DNA of 64,000 nt from Pseudohoeflea sp964511625 (GCA_964511625.1 CAZEJG010000021.1:1-64000); one strand, 5' to 3'. Shown: positions 33,080-42,627, numbered from the stretch's first letter. Notes: a model not told the origin generated them from the sequence alone. Numbers and translations: made by a program.

Positions 33080-34750
33080 TCATGCCGCCTCGAAGGTCAC
33101 GCGGCCGTCGCAGATGGTCAGAAGCGGCTTCATCGTTGCGACCTTGTCGGGTGCCGCCGCTTCGATATCGGCTGACAGCATGACGACATCGGCGAGGTAG
33201 CCGGGTTTGAGCAGACCCTTGCGGTCTTCCATGAATTCGACCCAGGCGCCTTCGGCCGTATAGGCGTGGATGGCTTCATGCAGCGTCACCCGCTCGTCCG
33301 GCATCCCGTCGCCCCAGGGCTTGCGTGTCAGCGCGTCCTGGATGTTCTCGAACGGATTGATGGGAGAGACCGGCCAGTCGGAGGCAAAGACCATGCGTGC
33401 GCCGGCTTCCTTCAGGGTGCGCCAGAGATAGGCATATTGCCAGCGATGTTTGCCGATCTTGGAATCGGTGGGCTCGATCGGGAAGCAGGAGCCGCCCGGA
33501 TAGTGAACCGGCTGCACGGAGGCGACGACACCGAGTTCGCTGAAGCGGGGGATGTCGGCCGGATCGATGATTTCGATATGCTCGATCCGATGCCGGCTGT
33601 CGCGTCCGCCGTTGGCCTCCACCGCCGCCTCGTAGCCGTCGAGCGTCTGGCGCACGGCAGCGCTGCCGATCGCGTGAACGGCCATCTGCAATCCCAGTTC
33701 GTCGACGCGTTTGGCGATGGTGTTGAACGCATCTGCGGTAAACAGGGGCTCGCAGCAATAGTCGGGCCGGTCGCCATAGCCGTCGAGCATGAAGGCGGTG
33801 TAGCTGTCGAGCACGCCGTCCATGAAGACCTTGACGAAGTCGCTGCGCAGCATGTCGCTTGCATAGTCCTGCTTCCACGCTGCCGCTGAATCGAGCATGG
33901 AAAGATCCATGAAGTTCTTCATGTGAAAGGGGATGCGGACGCGCACCGGCAATTCGCCGGCTTCTTCGAGGTCACGCATGATCTTCAGCTGGTAGTGGTT
34001 GCCGTCGAAATTCTGGATCGAGGTGATGCCCTCGGAGGCGCAATATTCGAGGCCGCGTTTGAGGACGGAACGGTCATAGGCATATTGCTCCGGCGTGACG
34101 TTCTCGGGATCGAGGCCGGTCAGCATGCCGAGTTCCTCGCGCCCGCCGGTCGAGGAAAGGGCCACGACCGGCCCGAAGGCATTGCCCTCGCGCAGCTCGC
34201 CATTGGCGAAACCGTCGTCCCCCATGACGATCTCGTTGCCGACGCCCACGTCGCCGCCCTCGAAGATGCCGGCTGCCTTGAGCGCCGCCGTATTGGCCCA
34301 GGCGGTGTGATGATCGGGCGCGAACATCATGAAGGGTCGGTCGGGCAGAATGGAGTCGAGGACATGCCGGGTGATGGGCTCCTTCTCGCCGAGCAGCGTG
34401 TAGGCGGCGGAAAAGCCCATCAGCAGCGGTTCGTCCGGATTGGCCGCGGCATAGTCGAGCATTGCCGCCTTCAGCGCCTCGAAGCCCGACACATGATGGA
34501 GATTGAGCTGGGTCAGCGAGACGGAGCCCGGAAAGATGTGCATGTGGGCTTCGTTGATGCCGGGCAAGACGCTTGCGCCGCGAGCGTCAATGACGCGCGT
34601 GCCGGATGCGGTCAGGGGATCGATGTCCGCGTTCGACCCGACTGCGAGAATACGGTTGCCGCCGATGGCGATCGCTTCAGCCTTCGGATGGTCGGTATCC
34701 ATCGTCAGGATGCGGGCGTTGCGGATGATGATATCGGCGGTCTGCGACAT
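33080..34750 (-). CDS. Amidohydrolase family protein (YtcJ/N-substituted formamide deformylase-like)
   Basis: 556 aa. The composite N-terminal sheet (DIIIRNARILTMD) leads to the metal motif GINEAHMHIFPG around residue 70. MGFSAAYTLLG, FAPDHHTAWANTAAL, HAIGSAAV, HRIEHIEI and FASDWPVSPINPF are the conserved amidohydrolase-3 elements. No signal peptide, so cytosolic. It probably hydrolyses an amide, formamide or carbamoyl bond of a compound brought in by the adjacent importer. A Rho-independent terminator lies between potD and this gene, so it is expressed at a lower level or from its own start. Substrate unknown. Confidence 0.85.
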   Translation of the reverse strand: MSQTADIIIRNARILTMDTDHPKAEAIAIGGNRILAVGSNADIDPLTASGTRVIDARGASVLPGINEAHMHIFPGSVSLTQLNLHHVSGFEALKAAMLDYAAANPDEPLLMGFSAAYTLLGEKEPITRHVLDSILPDRPFMMFAPDHHTAWANTAALKAAGIFEGGDVGVGNEIVMGDDGFANGELREGNAFGPVVALSSTGGREELGMLTGLDPENVTPEQYAYDRSVLKRGLEYCASEGITSIQNFDGNHYQLKIMRDLEEAGELPVRVRIPFHMKNFMDLSMLDSAAAWKQDYASDMLRSDFVKVFMDGVLDSYTAFMLDGYGDRPDYCCEPLFTADAFNTIAKRVDELGLQMAVHAIGSAAVRQTLDGYEAAVEANGGRDSRHRIEHIEIIDPADIPRFSELGVVASVQPVHYPGGSCFPIEPTDSKIGKHRWQYAYLWRTLKEAGARMVFASDWPVSPINPFENIQDALTRKPWGDGMPDERVTLHEAIHAYTAEGAWVEFMEDRKGLLKPGYLADVVMLSADIEAAAPDKVATMKPLLTICDGRVTFEAA

Positions 34751-34811
34751 AATTCTTCTCGTCAAAAATGAGAGCCGCGCCAATTGGGCAAGGCGCTTCG
34801 GCCGGTGAATG

Positions 34812-34838
34812 AAAAGGCGGGGAGTTGTCCTCCCCGCC
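34812..34838 (-). terminator. Rho-independent terminator or attenuator after potD
   Basis: GGCGGGGAG (34816-34824) and CTCCCCGCC (34830-34838) pair perfectly over 9 bp around TTGTC. On the minus strand four T residues follow (AAAA at 34812-34815). It lies 24 bases past the potD stop and in front of the amidohydrolase gene. Confidence 0.8.
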
Positions 34839-34862
34839 CGTCTTTCATTGTACTGCGTCGGA

Positions 34863-35903
34863 TTACTTCTGCACCTCGGTCCAGATCTTCGAGTAGAAGT
34901 CCACGACGTCGGGGGAGCAGGTGGCGAGGAATTCGCCGGCGTCAGCGTACTCCGCCGGGACAACGATTTCAGGCGCGGTTCTCATTTCTTCAGGCATGAA
35001 CTCTTCCGACCCCTTGATGCCGTTTGCGTATTTTGCAAAGGCCGAGATCAGCGCCGCGTTTTCCGGATCCATGATGAAGTTCATGAACAACTTCGCGTTC
35101 TCCGGATTCTTCGCATCCTTCAGGATGGCGACGCTGTCCATGAAGTAGGGGAAGCCTTCCTTCGGGTAGCCGAACTTGATGTCCGGGTTCGTCAGGCGCG
35201 AGCGCATGATGGCGCCGTTCCAGTAGTAGACGGCGTCATATTCGCCGGCCGGCAGCTTGTCGGTGACGCTGTAGTCCATGGCGAGCCATTTGGTTTTCGC
35301 TTCCACCAGCTTGTCGCGGACCTTGCGCAGCAGATCCTTGTCGGTCGTGCACCATTCGCCGCCGAAATATTTGATGGTGGCGAACAGCACGTCGTTCATT
35401 TCCGGAGCGACGTTGATCTTGCCCACGAGCTCTTCCGGCGGGTCGAGGAAGATGGCGGAGGTATTGATGTCACCGTCATAGACGGAGGTGTTGACGCCGA
35501 TACCGGTCAGGCCCCACTGCCACGGAACGGTGTAGTGGCGGCCTTCGTCCCACGGAACGTTGACCCAGCGTTCGTCGACGTTCTTGAAGTTCTCCATCTC
35601 GTCGGGGCGCGCCTCGAGCAGAAGGCCTTCGCGCACCCAGATCGGCACGTAGTTGGCCGAAGGCACGACGATGTCGAAGCCATGCCCGCCGGCGCGTACC
35701 TTGGCGAGCGCGGTATCGTTGGAATCGTAGTCCGTCAGCGTGACCTTGACGTCGAACTCCTTCTCGAACTTCGAGATGAGGTCCGGGTTGGTGTAGTCAC
35801 CCCAGTTGTAGATGTTGAGTTCGCCTTCCGCGGAGGCGACACCCGCGGAAGCCATCACGATCATTGCCGCGGCTGCGGTTGAGGTCATCCATTTCATTTT
35901 CAT
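34863..35903 (-). CDS. Polyamine-type ABC substrate-binding protein (PotD-like)
   Basis: 346 aa. The Sec signal ends near AGVASAE. The mature protein begins GELNIYNWGDYTNPDLISKFEKEFDVKVTL, which is PotD/PotF-like, and has GGHGFDIVVPS and VPWQWGLTGIGVN. The expected role is periplasmic capture of a polyamine or another short amine for PotABC. Ligand residues cannot be assigned safely without alignment. It is the last transporter gene of the minus-strand set, followed by a terminator, so unusually the binding protein lies downstream of the permeases. Confidence 0.9.
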   Translation of the reverse strand: MKMKWMTSTAAAAMIVMASAGVASAEGELNIYNWGDYTNPDLISKFEKEFDVKVTLTDYDSNDTALAKVRAGGHGFDIVVPSANYVPIWVREGLLLEARPDEMENFKNVDERWVNVPWDEGRHYTVPWQWGLTGIGVNTSVYDGDINTSAIFLDPPEELVGKINVAPEMNDVLFATIKYFGGEWCTTDKDLLRKVRDKLVEAKTKWLAMDYSVTDKLPAGEYDAVYYWNGAIMRSRLTNPDIKFGYPKEGFPYFMDSVAILKDAKNPENAKLFMNFIMDPENAALISAFAKYANGIKGSEEFMPEEMRTAPEIVVPAEYADAGEFLATCSPDVVDFYSKIWTEVQK

Positions 35904-35943
35904 TTCAGTTCCTCTCTCTGTTGATTTCGTTGTCTCCGCAGGC

Positions 35944-36747
35944 CTACTGCCTGCGTCGATTGAGCAAGAAGAGAATGACGACGATCAGCACCGAAACCGC
36001 CAGGAAGACCGTGGCGATGGCGTTGATCTCGGGTGTCGTTTCCCGTCGCAGCTGACCGAGCATGTAGGTCGGCAGCGTATCCTGTCCGCCGGATTTGACG
36101 AATTCGGTGATGACGACATCGTCCAGCGAGGTAACGAAGGCCAGCATGAAGCCGGCGACGATACCCGGCCTCAGGAGCGGCAGCGTCACGCGCCGGAAGG
36201 TCATCCACGGGGTGGCGTAGAGGTCGGCCGCCGCGCGCTCGAGCGTCAGGTCCATGCTTTCGAGCCGCGCCCGGATGGGGAGATAGGCAAACGGGATGCA
36301 GAAGGCTGTGTGAGCCATGATCAGATAGCCGAGACCGCTGTAGCCGGTCCAAACCTTGATGCGCGAGAAGACGATCAGAAGGGCCACCGCGGTCACAATT
36401 TCCGGCACCATCAGCGGCTGGTTGATGATGGCATATTTGAACGTCAGTCCCCGGTAATTGGGCGAGCGCGTGGTTGCCAGCGCCGCCATGGTCGCGGCCA
36501 GAGTGGCGAGGACCGCGGACCAGATGGCGATCAGTATCGACCGTCCTGCGGCGTCCTGCACGGTGGAATTGTTCCAGGCCGAGACGAACCACCGGGTGGA
36601 AAAGCCGCCCCACATCGACAGCGATTCCGATGCATTGAAGGCGTAGACCACAAGGGCTGCGATCGGCAGATAGAGCGCGAAGAACGTGAAGAGCGCTATG
36701 AAGCTGAAGCCGGGTTGCGCCTGAATGTCGAACGTCCGCTTAGCCAT
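35944..36747 (-). CDS. Polyamine-type ABC permease (PotC-like)
   Basis: 267 aa with six predicted helices. The EAA-loop equivalent is ERAAADLYATPWMTFRRVTLPLLRPGI (about residues 170-196), and FVTSLDDVVITEFV is the PotC signature. Its start overlaps the PotB stop by eight bases. It forms the inner-membrane channel with PotB, energised by the PotA encoded at 37669-38760. Confidence 0.92.
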   Translation of the reverse strand: MAKRTFDIQAQPGFSFIALFTFFALYLPIAALVVYAFNASESLSMWGGFSTRWFVSAWNNSTVQDAAGRSILIAIWSAVLATLAATMAALATTRSPNYRGLTFKYAIINQPLMVPEIVTAVALLIVFSRIKVWTGYSGLGYLIMAHTAFCIPFAYLPIRARLESMDLTLERAAADLYATPWMTFRRVTLPLLRPGIVAGFMLAFVTSLDDVVITEFVKSGGQDTLPTYMLGQLRRETTPEINAIATVFLAVSVLIVVILFLLNRRRQ

Positions 36748-37666
36748 GGTGGCTGCCTCCGCCGCGCGAGACGTTGCGCACGTAAACGAGCAGCGCGATC
36801 ATCACCAGCGCCATCAGGGTGATGGAAATCGCCGCGCCGAGCGGCCAGTTGCGGCCGCCTCCGAACTGAAGCTCGATCAGGTTGCCGAGCATCATGTTCT
36901 TGCCGCCGCCCAGCACGCGCGGCGTCACATAGGCGCCGAGCGATGGAATGAAGACGAGAATGGAGCCCGCGATCAGTCCCGGCTTGACGATCGGGATGAT
37001 GATGCGTCGCAGCACCTGGAGACGGTTGGCGTAGAGATCGTAACCCGCCTCGACCAGGCGGAAATCCAGCCGCTCGATGGAGGCATAAAGCGGCAGCACC
37101 ATCAGCGGCAGGTAGACATAGGTCATGCCGAGGAGGTTGGCCGTATCGGTGTACATGATCTGCAGCGGCTCGTTGATGACGCCGAGCCAGATGAGCGTGT
37201 TGTTGAGGAGGCCCTCGTTGCGGATGATCTGCTGCATGGCGAAGGTGCGGATCAGGAGGTTGGTCCAGAACGGGATGGTCACCAGGAAGACCCAGATTTC
37301 CCGGTTCCTGGCCGGACGCATCGCGATGAAATAGGCGGTCGGGAAACCGAGGATCAGCGTCAGAAGCGTAGTGGAAAAGGACAGCTTTATCGACCGCCAG
37401 ATGATGGCGATGTGGGCATCCGCAAGACCCAGCGTGTCATCGAACAGGTCGCGCTGGAAAAAGACGGAAAACCAGCCGTCGAGCGAAAACTGTCCGAATT
37501 TCACGTCGCCGTAGTCGCCCTTCACCATGAAGGAATAGAGCAGCATGACGAAAAGCGGGCCGACCGCGGCGAAGAAGATGATGGCGAGGGCCGGTGCGCT
37601 GAGAAGCCAGCGGTTGCGGATATCCCTGTTCCGTGCCGCGACGGCGGCTTCTCGCACCCTGCTCAT
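36740..37666 (-). CDS. Polyamine-type ABC permease (PotB-like)
   Basis: 308 aa. A soluble N-terminus (REAAVAARNRDIRNR) precedes six helices. YLPLMVLPLYASIERLD and EAGYDLYANRLQVLRRIIIPIVKPGL form the EAA loop, and FIPSLGAYVTPRVLGG is the PotB hallmark. The ATG at 37666 lies two bases after the potA stop with GAAGG at good spacing; a TTG at 37672 would overlap and is less likely. It belongs to the potABCD unit. Confidence 0.92.
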   Translation of the reverse strand: MSRVREAAVAARNRDIRNRWLLSAPALAIIFFAAVGPLFVMLLYSFMVKGDYGDVKFGQFSLDGWFSVFFQRDLFDDTLGLADAHIAIIWRSIKLSFSTTLLTLILGFPTAYFIAMRPARNREIWVFLVTIPFWTNLLIRTFAMQQIIRNEGLLNNTLIWLGVINEPLQIMYTDTANLLGMTYVYLPLMVLPLYASIERLDFRLVEAGYDLYANRLQVLRRIIIPIVKPGLIAGSILVFIPSLGAYVTPRVLGGGKNMMLGNLIELQFGGGRNWPLGAAISITLMALVMIALLVYVRNVSRGGGSHHG

Positions 37667-37668
37667 CG

Positions 37669-38760
37669 TCAATCCTTCAGGATCTGTGCCGCCTCGGACC
37701 CGAGGTGGACCGCGACGCGATCGCCCGTCTTCGGCAATGCGTGGCCGCCGCCACGGACGTTCTGTTCACGCACGATGAAGCGCTCGCCGCCGTCGAGGCG
37801 CACGTGAAAATGGGTGTCGGTTCCGAAATAGACGGCTTCTTCCAATGTGCCGTCGAAGGCGCCCGACCCGGCTTCGCCGAGGGTTGCGTGTTCGGGGCGA
37901 ACCACGACCGTCACCTTTCCGGACAGTTTCGGGCCGGCGGGAAGGGCCGCCGTGATGGATGTGCCACCGGCAAGCGCCACCGTGGCGGTGGTCTCCCCCG
38001 TCGCGGTAATCTCGCCTTCGAGGAAATTCGATTCTCCGATGAAGTCGGCGACGAACCTGTCGGCCGGCCGGTCGTAGATCTCGCGTGCCGAGCCAATCTG
38101 CCTGACCTCACCGTTCGAGATCACGGCGATGCGGTCGGACATGGTAAGTGCTTCTTCCTGGTCGTGGGTGACGAAGATGAAGGTGATACCGGTTTCGGAC
38201 TGGACGCGCTTCAGTTCGATCTGCATTTCCTTGCGCAGCTTGTAGTCCAGCGCCGACAAGGGTTCGTCGAGGAGAAGCACTTCCGGCTTCGGCGCAAGGG
38301 CGCGGGCGAGCGCCACGCGCTGCTGCTGGCCGCCGGAAATCTGGCTGACGGCACGGTCGCGCATGGCCGTCATGTGGACGAGTTCGAGCATCTCGTCCGT
38401 CCGGGCCTTGACCTCGGATTTCGGCTTGCCGAGCATCTGGAGCCCGAAGCCGATATTCTCTTCAACCGTCATGTGCGGAAACAGGGCGTAGCTCTGGAAG
38501 ACTGTATTGACCGGACGCTTGAACGGTGGAAGCGGCGCAATGTCCTGGCCGTTGAGCAGGATTTCCCCGGTGGTGGGAAAATCAAAGCCGGCGATCAGCC
38601 TCAGCAGCGTGGTCTTGCCGCAGCCGGACGGGCCGAGCAGCGTGAAAAACTCGTTCTGACGAATATCCATGAAAACGTCGCTGAGCGCCGTTACCCGGTG
38701 TTCACCCGAACCATAAATGCGGCTGACGCCCTTGATCTCGACTGCGGCGCTGGATGTCAT
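37669..38760 (-). CDS. Polyamine-type ABC ATP-binding protein (PotA-like)
   Basis: 363 aa. Walker A LLGPSGCGKTT (about residues 42-52), Q-loop TVFQSYALFPH, signature ISGGQQQR, Walker B VLLLDEPLSALD and switch His in VTHDQEEAL are all intact. A C-terminal TOBE domain (VVVRPEHATL) follows. It is the first gene of the minus-strand potABCD-amidohydrolase-tetR unit. The ATG at 38760 is used; an in-frame ATG 48 bases upstream preceded by GGGGG is an alternative that would add 16 residues without family similarity. Confidence 0.93.
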   Translation of the reverse strand: MTSSAAVEIKGVSRIYGSGEHRVTALSDVFMDIRQNEFFTLLGPSGCGKTTLLRLIAGFDFPTTGEILLNGQDIAPLPPFKRPVNTVFQSYALFPHMTVEENIGFGLQMLGKPKSEVKARTDEMLELVHMTAMRDRAVSQISGGQQQRVALARALAPKPEVLLLDEPLSALDYKLRKEMQIELKRVQSETGITFIFVTHDQEEALTMSDRIAVISNGEVRQIGSAREIYDRPADRFVADFIGESNFLEGEITATGETTATVALAGGTSITAALPAGPKLSGKVTVVVRPEHATLGEAGSGAFDGTLEEAVYFGTDTHFHVRLDGGERFIVREQNVRGGGHALPKTGDRVAVHLGSEAAQILKD

Positions 38761-39148
38761 TCCACTCAAAGCATGGCTCCCGATCTCGAAGCCCTCGTGG
38801 CGCATCCCCCGACGTTGCGGAGGCGTCGGTCGGGGTTGCGCGGGCCCGGATTCGAAAATGCAAGGAGTGTGCCACGCCGGCAAAACGGCTCGATCTCCCG
38901 TATGTCAGGCGGAATCCCGCCCGAAGCAGCTTTTTCACAGGGGATTGCGTAGGTCTTCAAAGCCGAACCCCTCCCAAGGACGACACTCCAGTTTCCTATC
39001 GTTGCATCAGAATTGGTCAAATGACCATTTTTTTGTTTCCCGATTTGCCGATTGTTTCTGCATGAAGGATTCCGAACCGAGCGTGGTCGACGTCGTCATC
39101 GTCTTCGCAGTGCCATGGTGTCATGCTTCATGCCTCGCAGGGACGCGT
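38761..39148. other. Promoter region of the potABCD operon with a palindrome
   Basis: 388 bases without a convincing gene between the LuxR-type gene and potA, both minus-strand. It holds the perfect dyad TGGTCA-AA-TGACCA at 39014-39027, followed by a run of seven T on the plus strand. This is the natural location for the operon promoter and a regulator site, with TetR the first candidate. Confidence 0.5.
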
Positions 39149-39946
39149 TCATGACCCGGAGATTTGTTGAATGAAGGCGGCGAAGAGTTCGGACTGGCTG
39201 GAGACGCCGAGCTTTTGATAGATGCTCTTGCGGTGATTTTTGACGGTGCCCTGAGCGATTGCCAGCGTGCGTGCGATCGAATCGCTCGAATGTCCCTGCA
39301 GGACGAGGGTGGTGATCTCTCTTTCGCGCGGCGTCAGGATGCCGTCGGTCATGCGCCTGAGCGGTTCGTGCATCGGATCGCGCACCGCAGCCACGTCGCC
39401 TTTCGCCGGCTCGGCGGCTGTTGTGCTCCGCTGCCAGTGGCGGTCGGCGAGCGTCTGGATCACCGGATGAGACGCCCGGATCGCTGAGATGTCCTTTCGC
39501 CCGAAGGCAGGCGCGGTCACGGGACGGGTGAAGCTGACGACCACGCCGGTCCATCCCTCGGGCCGACAGATGATACCGACCTCGTCGCGTATGCCCGTCA
39601 GCTTGTAGTGCTGCCGAAAATACTCCGACTTGTGGAAATGGTCGGGCGCCATGTCGCGCAGACGCTTGACGCCGGTGGCCAGCGGATCGATCGCCGTATT
39701 GTAGAAGGGGTCGAGAATGTAGGGACCCGACACATAGGCATCGATAACGGTCCGGGCGCGTTCGGGGTCGATATTGTGGTAGAGGCAGGCCGGCTTCTCC
39801 CGCCCGGAATAGGCGAAAACCATCAGGATATCGAAGTCGACGATACCGCCGATTGCCGTTTCCAGCCTCTGGCCGAATTCAGAAGTGCCGACCGCGCCTA
39901 TCGCCTTTGCGATTGCTTCGTTCCAGGCGGAAAACGTTCTGTCCAA
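39149..39946 (-). CDS. LuxR family helix-turn-helix regulator
   Basis: 265 aa. The C-terminal GerE/LuxR domain LTPREREITTLVLQGHSSDSIARTLAIAQGTVKNHRKSIYQKLGVSSQSELF occupies the last about 65 residues. The N-terminal about 180 residues are a GAF/PAS-like or autoinducer-domain-like sensor without the invariant acyl-homoserine-lactone residues being recognisable. The start is a TTG at 39946, weakly supported by AAGG upstream; a shorter form cannot be excluded. It is divergent from the glutamine-synthetase-like gene and probably controls that operon. Similar solos sit beside amine catabolism genes. Confidence 0.8.
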   Translation of the reverse strand: MDRTFSAWNEAIAKAIGAVGTSEFGQRLETAIGGIVDFDILMVFAYSGREKPACLYHNIDPERARTVIDAYVSGPYILDPFYNTAIDPLATGVKRLRDMAPDHFHKSEYFRQHYKLTGIRDEVGIICRPEGWTGVVVSFTRPVTAPAFGRKDISAIRASHPVIQTLADRHWQRSTTAAEPAKGDVAAVRDPMHEPLRRMTDGILTPREREITTLVLQGHSSDSIARTLAIAQGTVKNHRKSIYQKLGVSSQSELFAAFIQQISGS

Positions 39947-40089
39947 AGAGGGACCTTTCTACTTCTACGAAGCCGAATCGATCACGATCGATCCCGTCCG
40001 TCTATCCCCATCGGGCTATTTCGCTGCACTTGTGCCGGTTCTAATCTCGCAGACCGTCGCGACGAGACCCAAGGCCGAGATCAAACAGA

Positions 40090-41415
40090 ATGCCCGTCAC
40101 TCTTCAAGCCGCCCTCGAGAAGATCAATGCCAGATCGGTGCATATCGGCATGGTCGATCCGGAAGCCGAGTTCCGTGACAAGCTGGTCTCCGCCGAGAAG
40201 GCCATCAAGCTGGGGCAGGCCGGGTATCCGTTCTGCGAAGTCCTCTATTTCTGGGACATCGCCGAGCAGACCTACAAGGACGCCGCCTTCGTCGACCGTC
40301 CAGCCACACTCTTCGCCGATACCGTGCGCAAGTATCCGTTCGCCGAGGACAGCGCCATCTGCCTCGCCGATTTCGAGGGGGAGTTCGGCAGACGTTCGCC
40401 GCGCAATGTCTGCCAGTCTCTGATCGACCAGGCCGCAGCGATGGGTTTCGACGTCTTCTCCGCGTTCGAGTTCGAGTTTTTCGTATTTGACGAGACGCAG
40501 GAGAGCCTGCGCGCCAAGAAGTACCGTGACCTCAAGCAGTTCGCGCCTGGCAACCGGACCTACTCGCTGCAGACATCGGCGATGCATGGAGACCTGCTCG
40601 CGGGTCTCGACGAAACGATGAGGACGATGGGCGTCGGGCTGGACGCCATCCACACCGAACTAGGTCCGGGATGTTTCGAGGCGCCGCTCAGCTATGCCAA
40701 GGGCATGAAGTCGCCTGACGACGCGATGCTCTTCAAGAATTTCGCGAAAGCCTATTTCTCGCGCAACGACCTCACGGTGAGTTTCATGTCGAAGCTCTCG
40801 CCGGCCCTTTCGGGGCAATCGGGACACCTTCATGTCTCCTTGCGCGACAGCGCCGGCAACGCTGCCTTCTCGAACCCCGACGCTGAGGATGGCCTCAGCA
40901 TGACCGCCCGGCATTTCATCGGCGGTCTGGTGAAGCTGATGCCGGAACTGCTGGCGATGTGCTCATCCACCGTCAACGCCTACAAGCGGCTGGTGCCGGG
41001 CGCCTGGGCGCCCACGTCCTCCAACTGGGGTGTCCAGAATCGTACCGCCGCGGTGCGCGTCATCAACGACACGCCTGAGGCCACGCGGCTCGAATTCCGC
41101 GTTCCTTCGGCCGACACCAATCCCTATCTGGCGCTGGCGCTCTGCCTGGGTGCGGGGCTTTACGGCATCCGCAACGAAATCGAGCCGCCCGCGGGTAGCG
41201 ACGAGGACTTCTACGCGGCCACGCCTGCGGATCATTCGGTTTTTCCGCGTGATCTCGGTGAGGCGGCAGAGCGCCTCGATCGCAGCCCCGTGGCCCGGGA
41301 TATCTTCGGAACCGAATTCGTCGACTGGTTCGTCGAATCCCGGAAGATCGAGTTCGATGCCTATCGCAGACAGGTGAGTGAATGGGAGATCACACGCTAC
41401 CTGGGGGTTGTTTGA
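40090..41415 (+). CDS. Glutamine synthetase family ligase (gamma-glutamyl-amine synthetase-like)
   Basis: 441 aa. The GS catalytic-domain landmarks are present: SAFEFEFFVFD (first metal Glu), DAIHTELGPGCFEAPLSYA, GQSGHLHVSL and NRTAAVRVINDTPEATRLEFRVPSADTNPYLALA. The sequence belongs with PuuA/GlnT/IpuC-type ligases rather than the housekeeping GlnA. Such enzymes join glutamate to an amine with ATP. An adjacent PotABCD-like importer, iron alcohol dehydrogenase and amidase suggest a gamma-glutamylated amine or aminoalcohol path. It is the first gene of the plus-strand unit; the ribosome site is weak. Confidence 0.85.
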   Translation: MPVTLQAALEKINARSVHIGMVDPEAEFRDKLVSAEKAIKLGQAGYPFCEVLYFWDIAEQTYKDAAFVDRPATLFADTVRKYPFAEDSAICLADFEGEFGRRSPRNVCQSLIDQAAAMGFDVFSAFEFEFFVFDETQESLRAKKYRDLKQFAPGNRTYSLQTSAMHGDLLAGLDETMRTMGVGLDAIHTELGPGCFEAPLSYAKGMKSPDDAMLFKNFAKAYFSRNDLTVSFMSKLSPALSGQSGHLHVSLRDSAGNAAFSNPDAEDGLSMTARHFIGGLVKLMPELLAMCSSTVNAYKRLVPGAWAPTSSNWGVQNRTAAVRVINDTPEATRLEFRVPSADTNPYLALALCLGAGLYGIRNEIEPPAGSDEDFYAATPADHSVFPRDLGEAAERLDRSPVARDIFGTEFVDWFVESRKIEFDAYRRQVSEWEITRYLGVV

Positions 41416-41456
41416 AGCATCCGTCGAGGTGCGTTTGAAGAAAGGAAGAAACCGAC

Positions 41457-42608
41457 ATGAAAAAGGGAACAGACAGGATGACCAAGCTACCAAACCAGAT
41501 CGATCGCCGTTCGGTGCTCAAGGGCATGGGCGGCATGGGCCTCGCCGCCGCCGGCGCCGGGGTCTTCGGCATGCCGCGCGGCGCCTCGGCCGCCGAGAGC
41601 CTGAACTACATGTGCTGGGAAGGCTATAACGCGCCTTCGATCCTCGATCCGTTCCAGAAGGAAAAGGACGTCAGCATCGCAGTCGACCTGATCACCGATT
41701 CCGCCGGCGGCTTTGCCAAGCTCGCCGCCGGCGCATCGCGCGATTTCGATCTGGTGTCCTCCGACAGCCCCTGGATCCAGCGCATGGGCCCGGCCGGCTT
41801 CTGCCGGTTCCTCGACGATAACGACTTCGCCGAGCAATATGCCGAATTCTATCCGCAGTTCCGCGCCCCCTTCGAGCCGCTGCAGTTCGACGGCAAGTCG
41901 ACCGGCCTTCCGACGCGCTGGGGCTGGGTCGGTCCGACCGTCAACACCAAATTCGACAAGCTGGAGACCTGGTCGAGCTACGCGCCTGTCTTCGACCGCG
42001 CCTACAAGGACAAGATCTGCCTTCTGGACTGGGGTGACTGGCCGATCATGCCGCTTGCGCTCTATGCCGGGGTCAATCCCTATGAGGAACTCGACGATGC
42101 CGCGCTCGGCGAGGTCCGCAAGGTTCTCCGTGCCGCCTTCAAGAACACCCGCGCCATCGTCGGTGACCTGGCGATCGCGCAGAAGGGCCTGCTCGACGGA
42201 TCGTTCCGCGCGCTGATCGGCGGCGGCACCTACTGCACCTCGTCGCTGCGCCTGAAGGGACACGACTACATCCAGTCGATCGTGCCGGAGCCCAAGGACG
42301 GTCTCAAGCAGGGCATCATCTGGATGGAAGCGACCGGCCTCATCGACAACGGCAAGGACTCGCAGGTCGCGGCCGACTTCCTCAAATATATCGTCTCGCC
42401 GGAAATCGCCAAGCAGCTGGCGATCACCGAGGCCACCTGCAACCTCGTGCCCAACGCGAAGGCCGAGGAGCTGTTCTCGGACGAAGAGAAGAAGGCCCTG
42501 CAGATGGATTACATGTGGACTGCCTGGGACAACAGCCAGTTCCATACCGTGGCGCCGAACATCGACGACATGCTCGCCATCTGGCAGGAAGAACTCGCCG
42601 CCCGCTAA
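41457..42608 (+). CDS. ABC extracellular solute-binding protein with Tat signal (polyamine type)
   Basis: 383 aa. The signal is twin-arginine (DRRSVLKGMGGMGLAAAGAG), with cleavage near ASAAE, so it is exported folded. The mature part (LNYMCWEGYNAPSILDPFQ...) has the PotD-like opening with Trp-Glu-Gly. LPTRWGWVGPTVN and GGTYCTSSLRLKGHDYIQSIVPEPK follow. The ATG at 41457 is supported by AAAGGAAG upstream. It binds an amine-type solute for the following PotABC-like proteins. The gene is followed directly by a strong hairpin. Confidence 0.9.
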   Translation: MKKGTDRMTKLPNQIDRRSVLKGMGGMGLAAAGAGVFGMPRGASAAESLNYMCWEGYNAPSILDPFQKEKDVSIAVDLITDSAGGFAKLAAGASRDFDLVSSDSPWIQRMGPAGFCRFLDDNDFAEQYAEFYPQFRAPFEPLQFDGKSTGLPTRWGWVGPTVNTKFDKLETWSSYAPVFDRAYKDKICLLDWGDWPIMPLALYAGVNPYEELDDAALGEVRKVLRAAFKNTRAIVGDLAIAQKGLLDGSFRALIGGGTYCTSSLRLKGHDYIQSIVPEPKDGLKQGIIWMEATGLIDNGKDSQVAADFLKYIVSPEIAKQLAITEATCNLVPNAKAEELFSDEEKKALQMDYMWTAWDNSQFHTVAPNIDDMLAIWQEELAAR

Positions 42609-42627
42609 GGGTAAGCTCAAGGTGACA

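Noticed and set aside
39947..40089. ATCGAT-CACG-ATCGAT element as LuxR box
   Set aside because: It is palindromic, but GATC-rich stretches are frequent here and it does not resemble a lux box.
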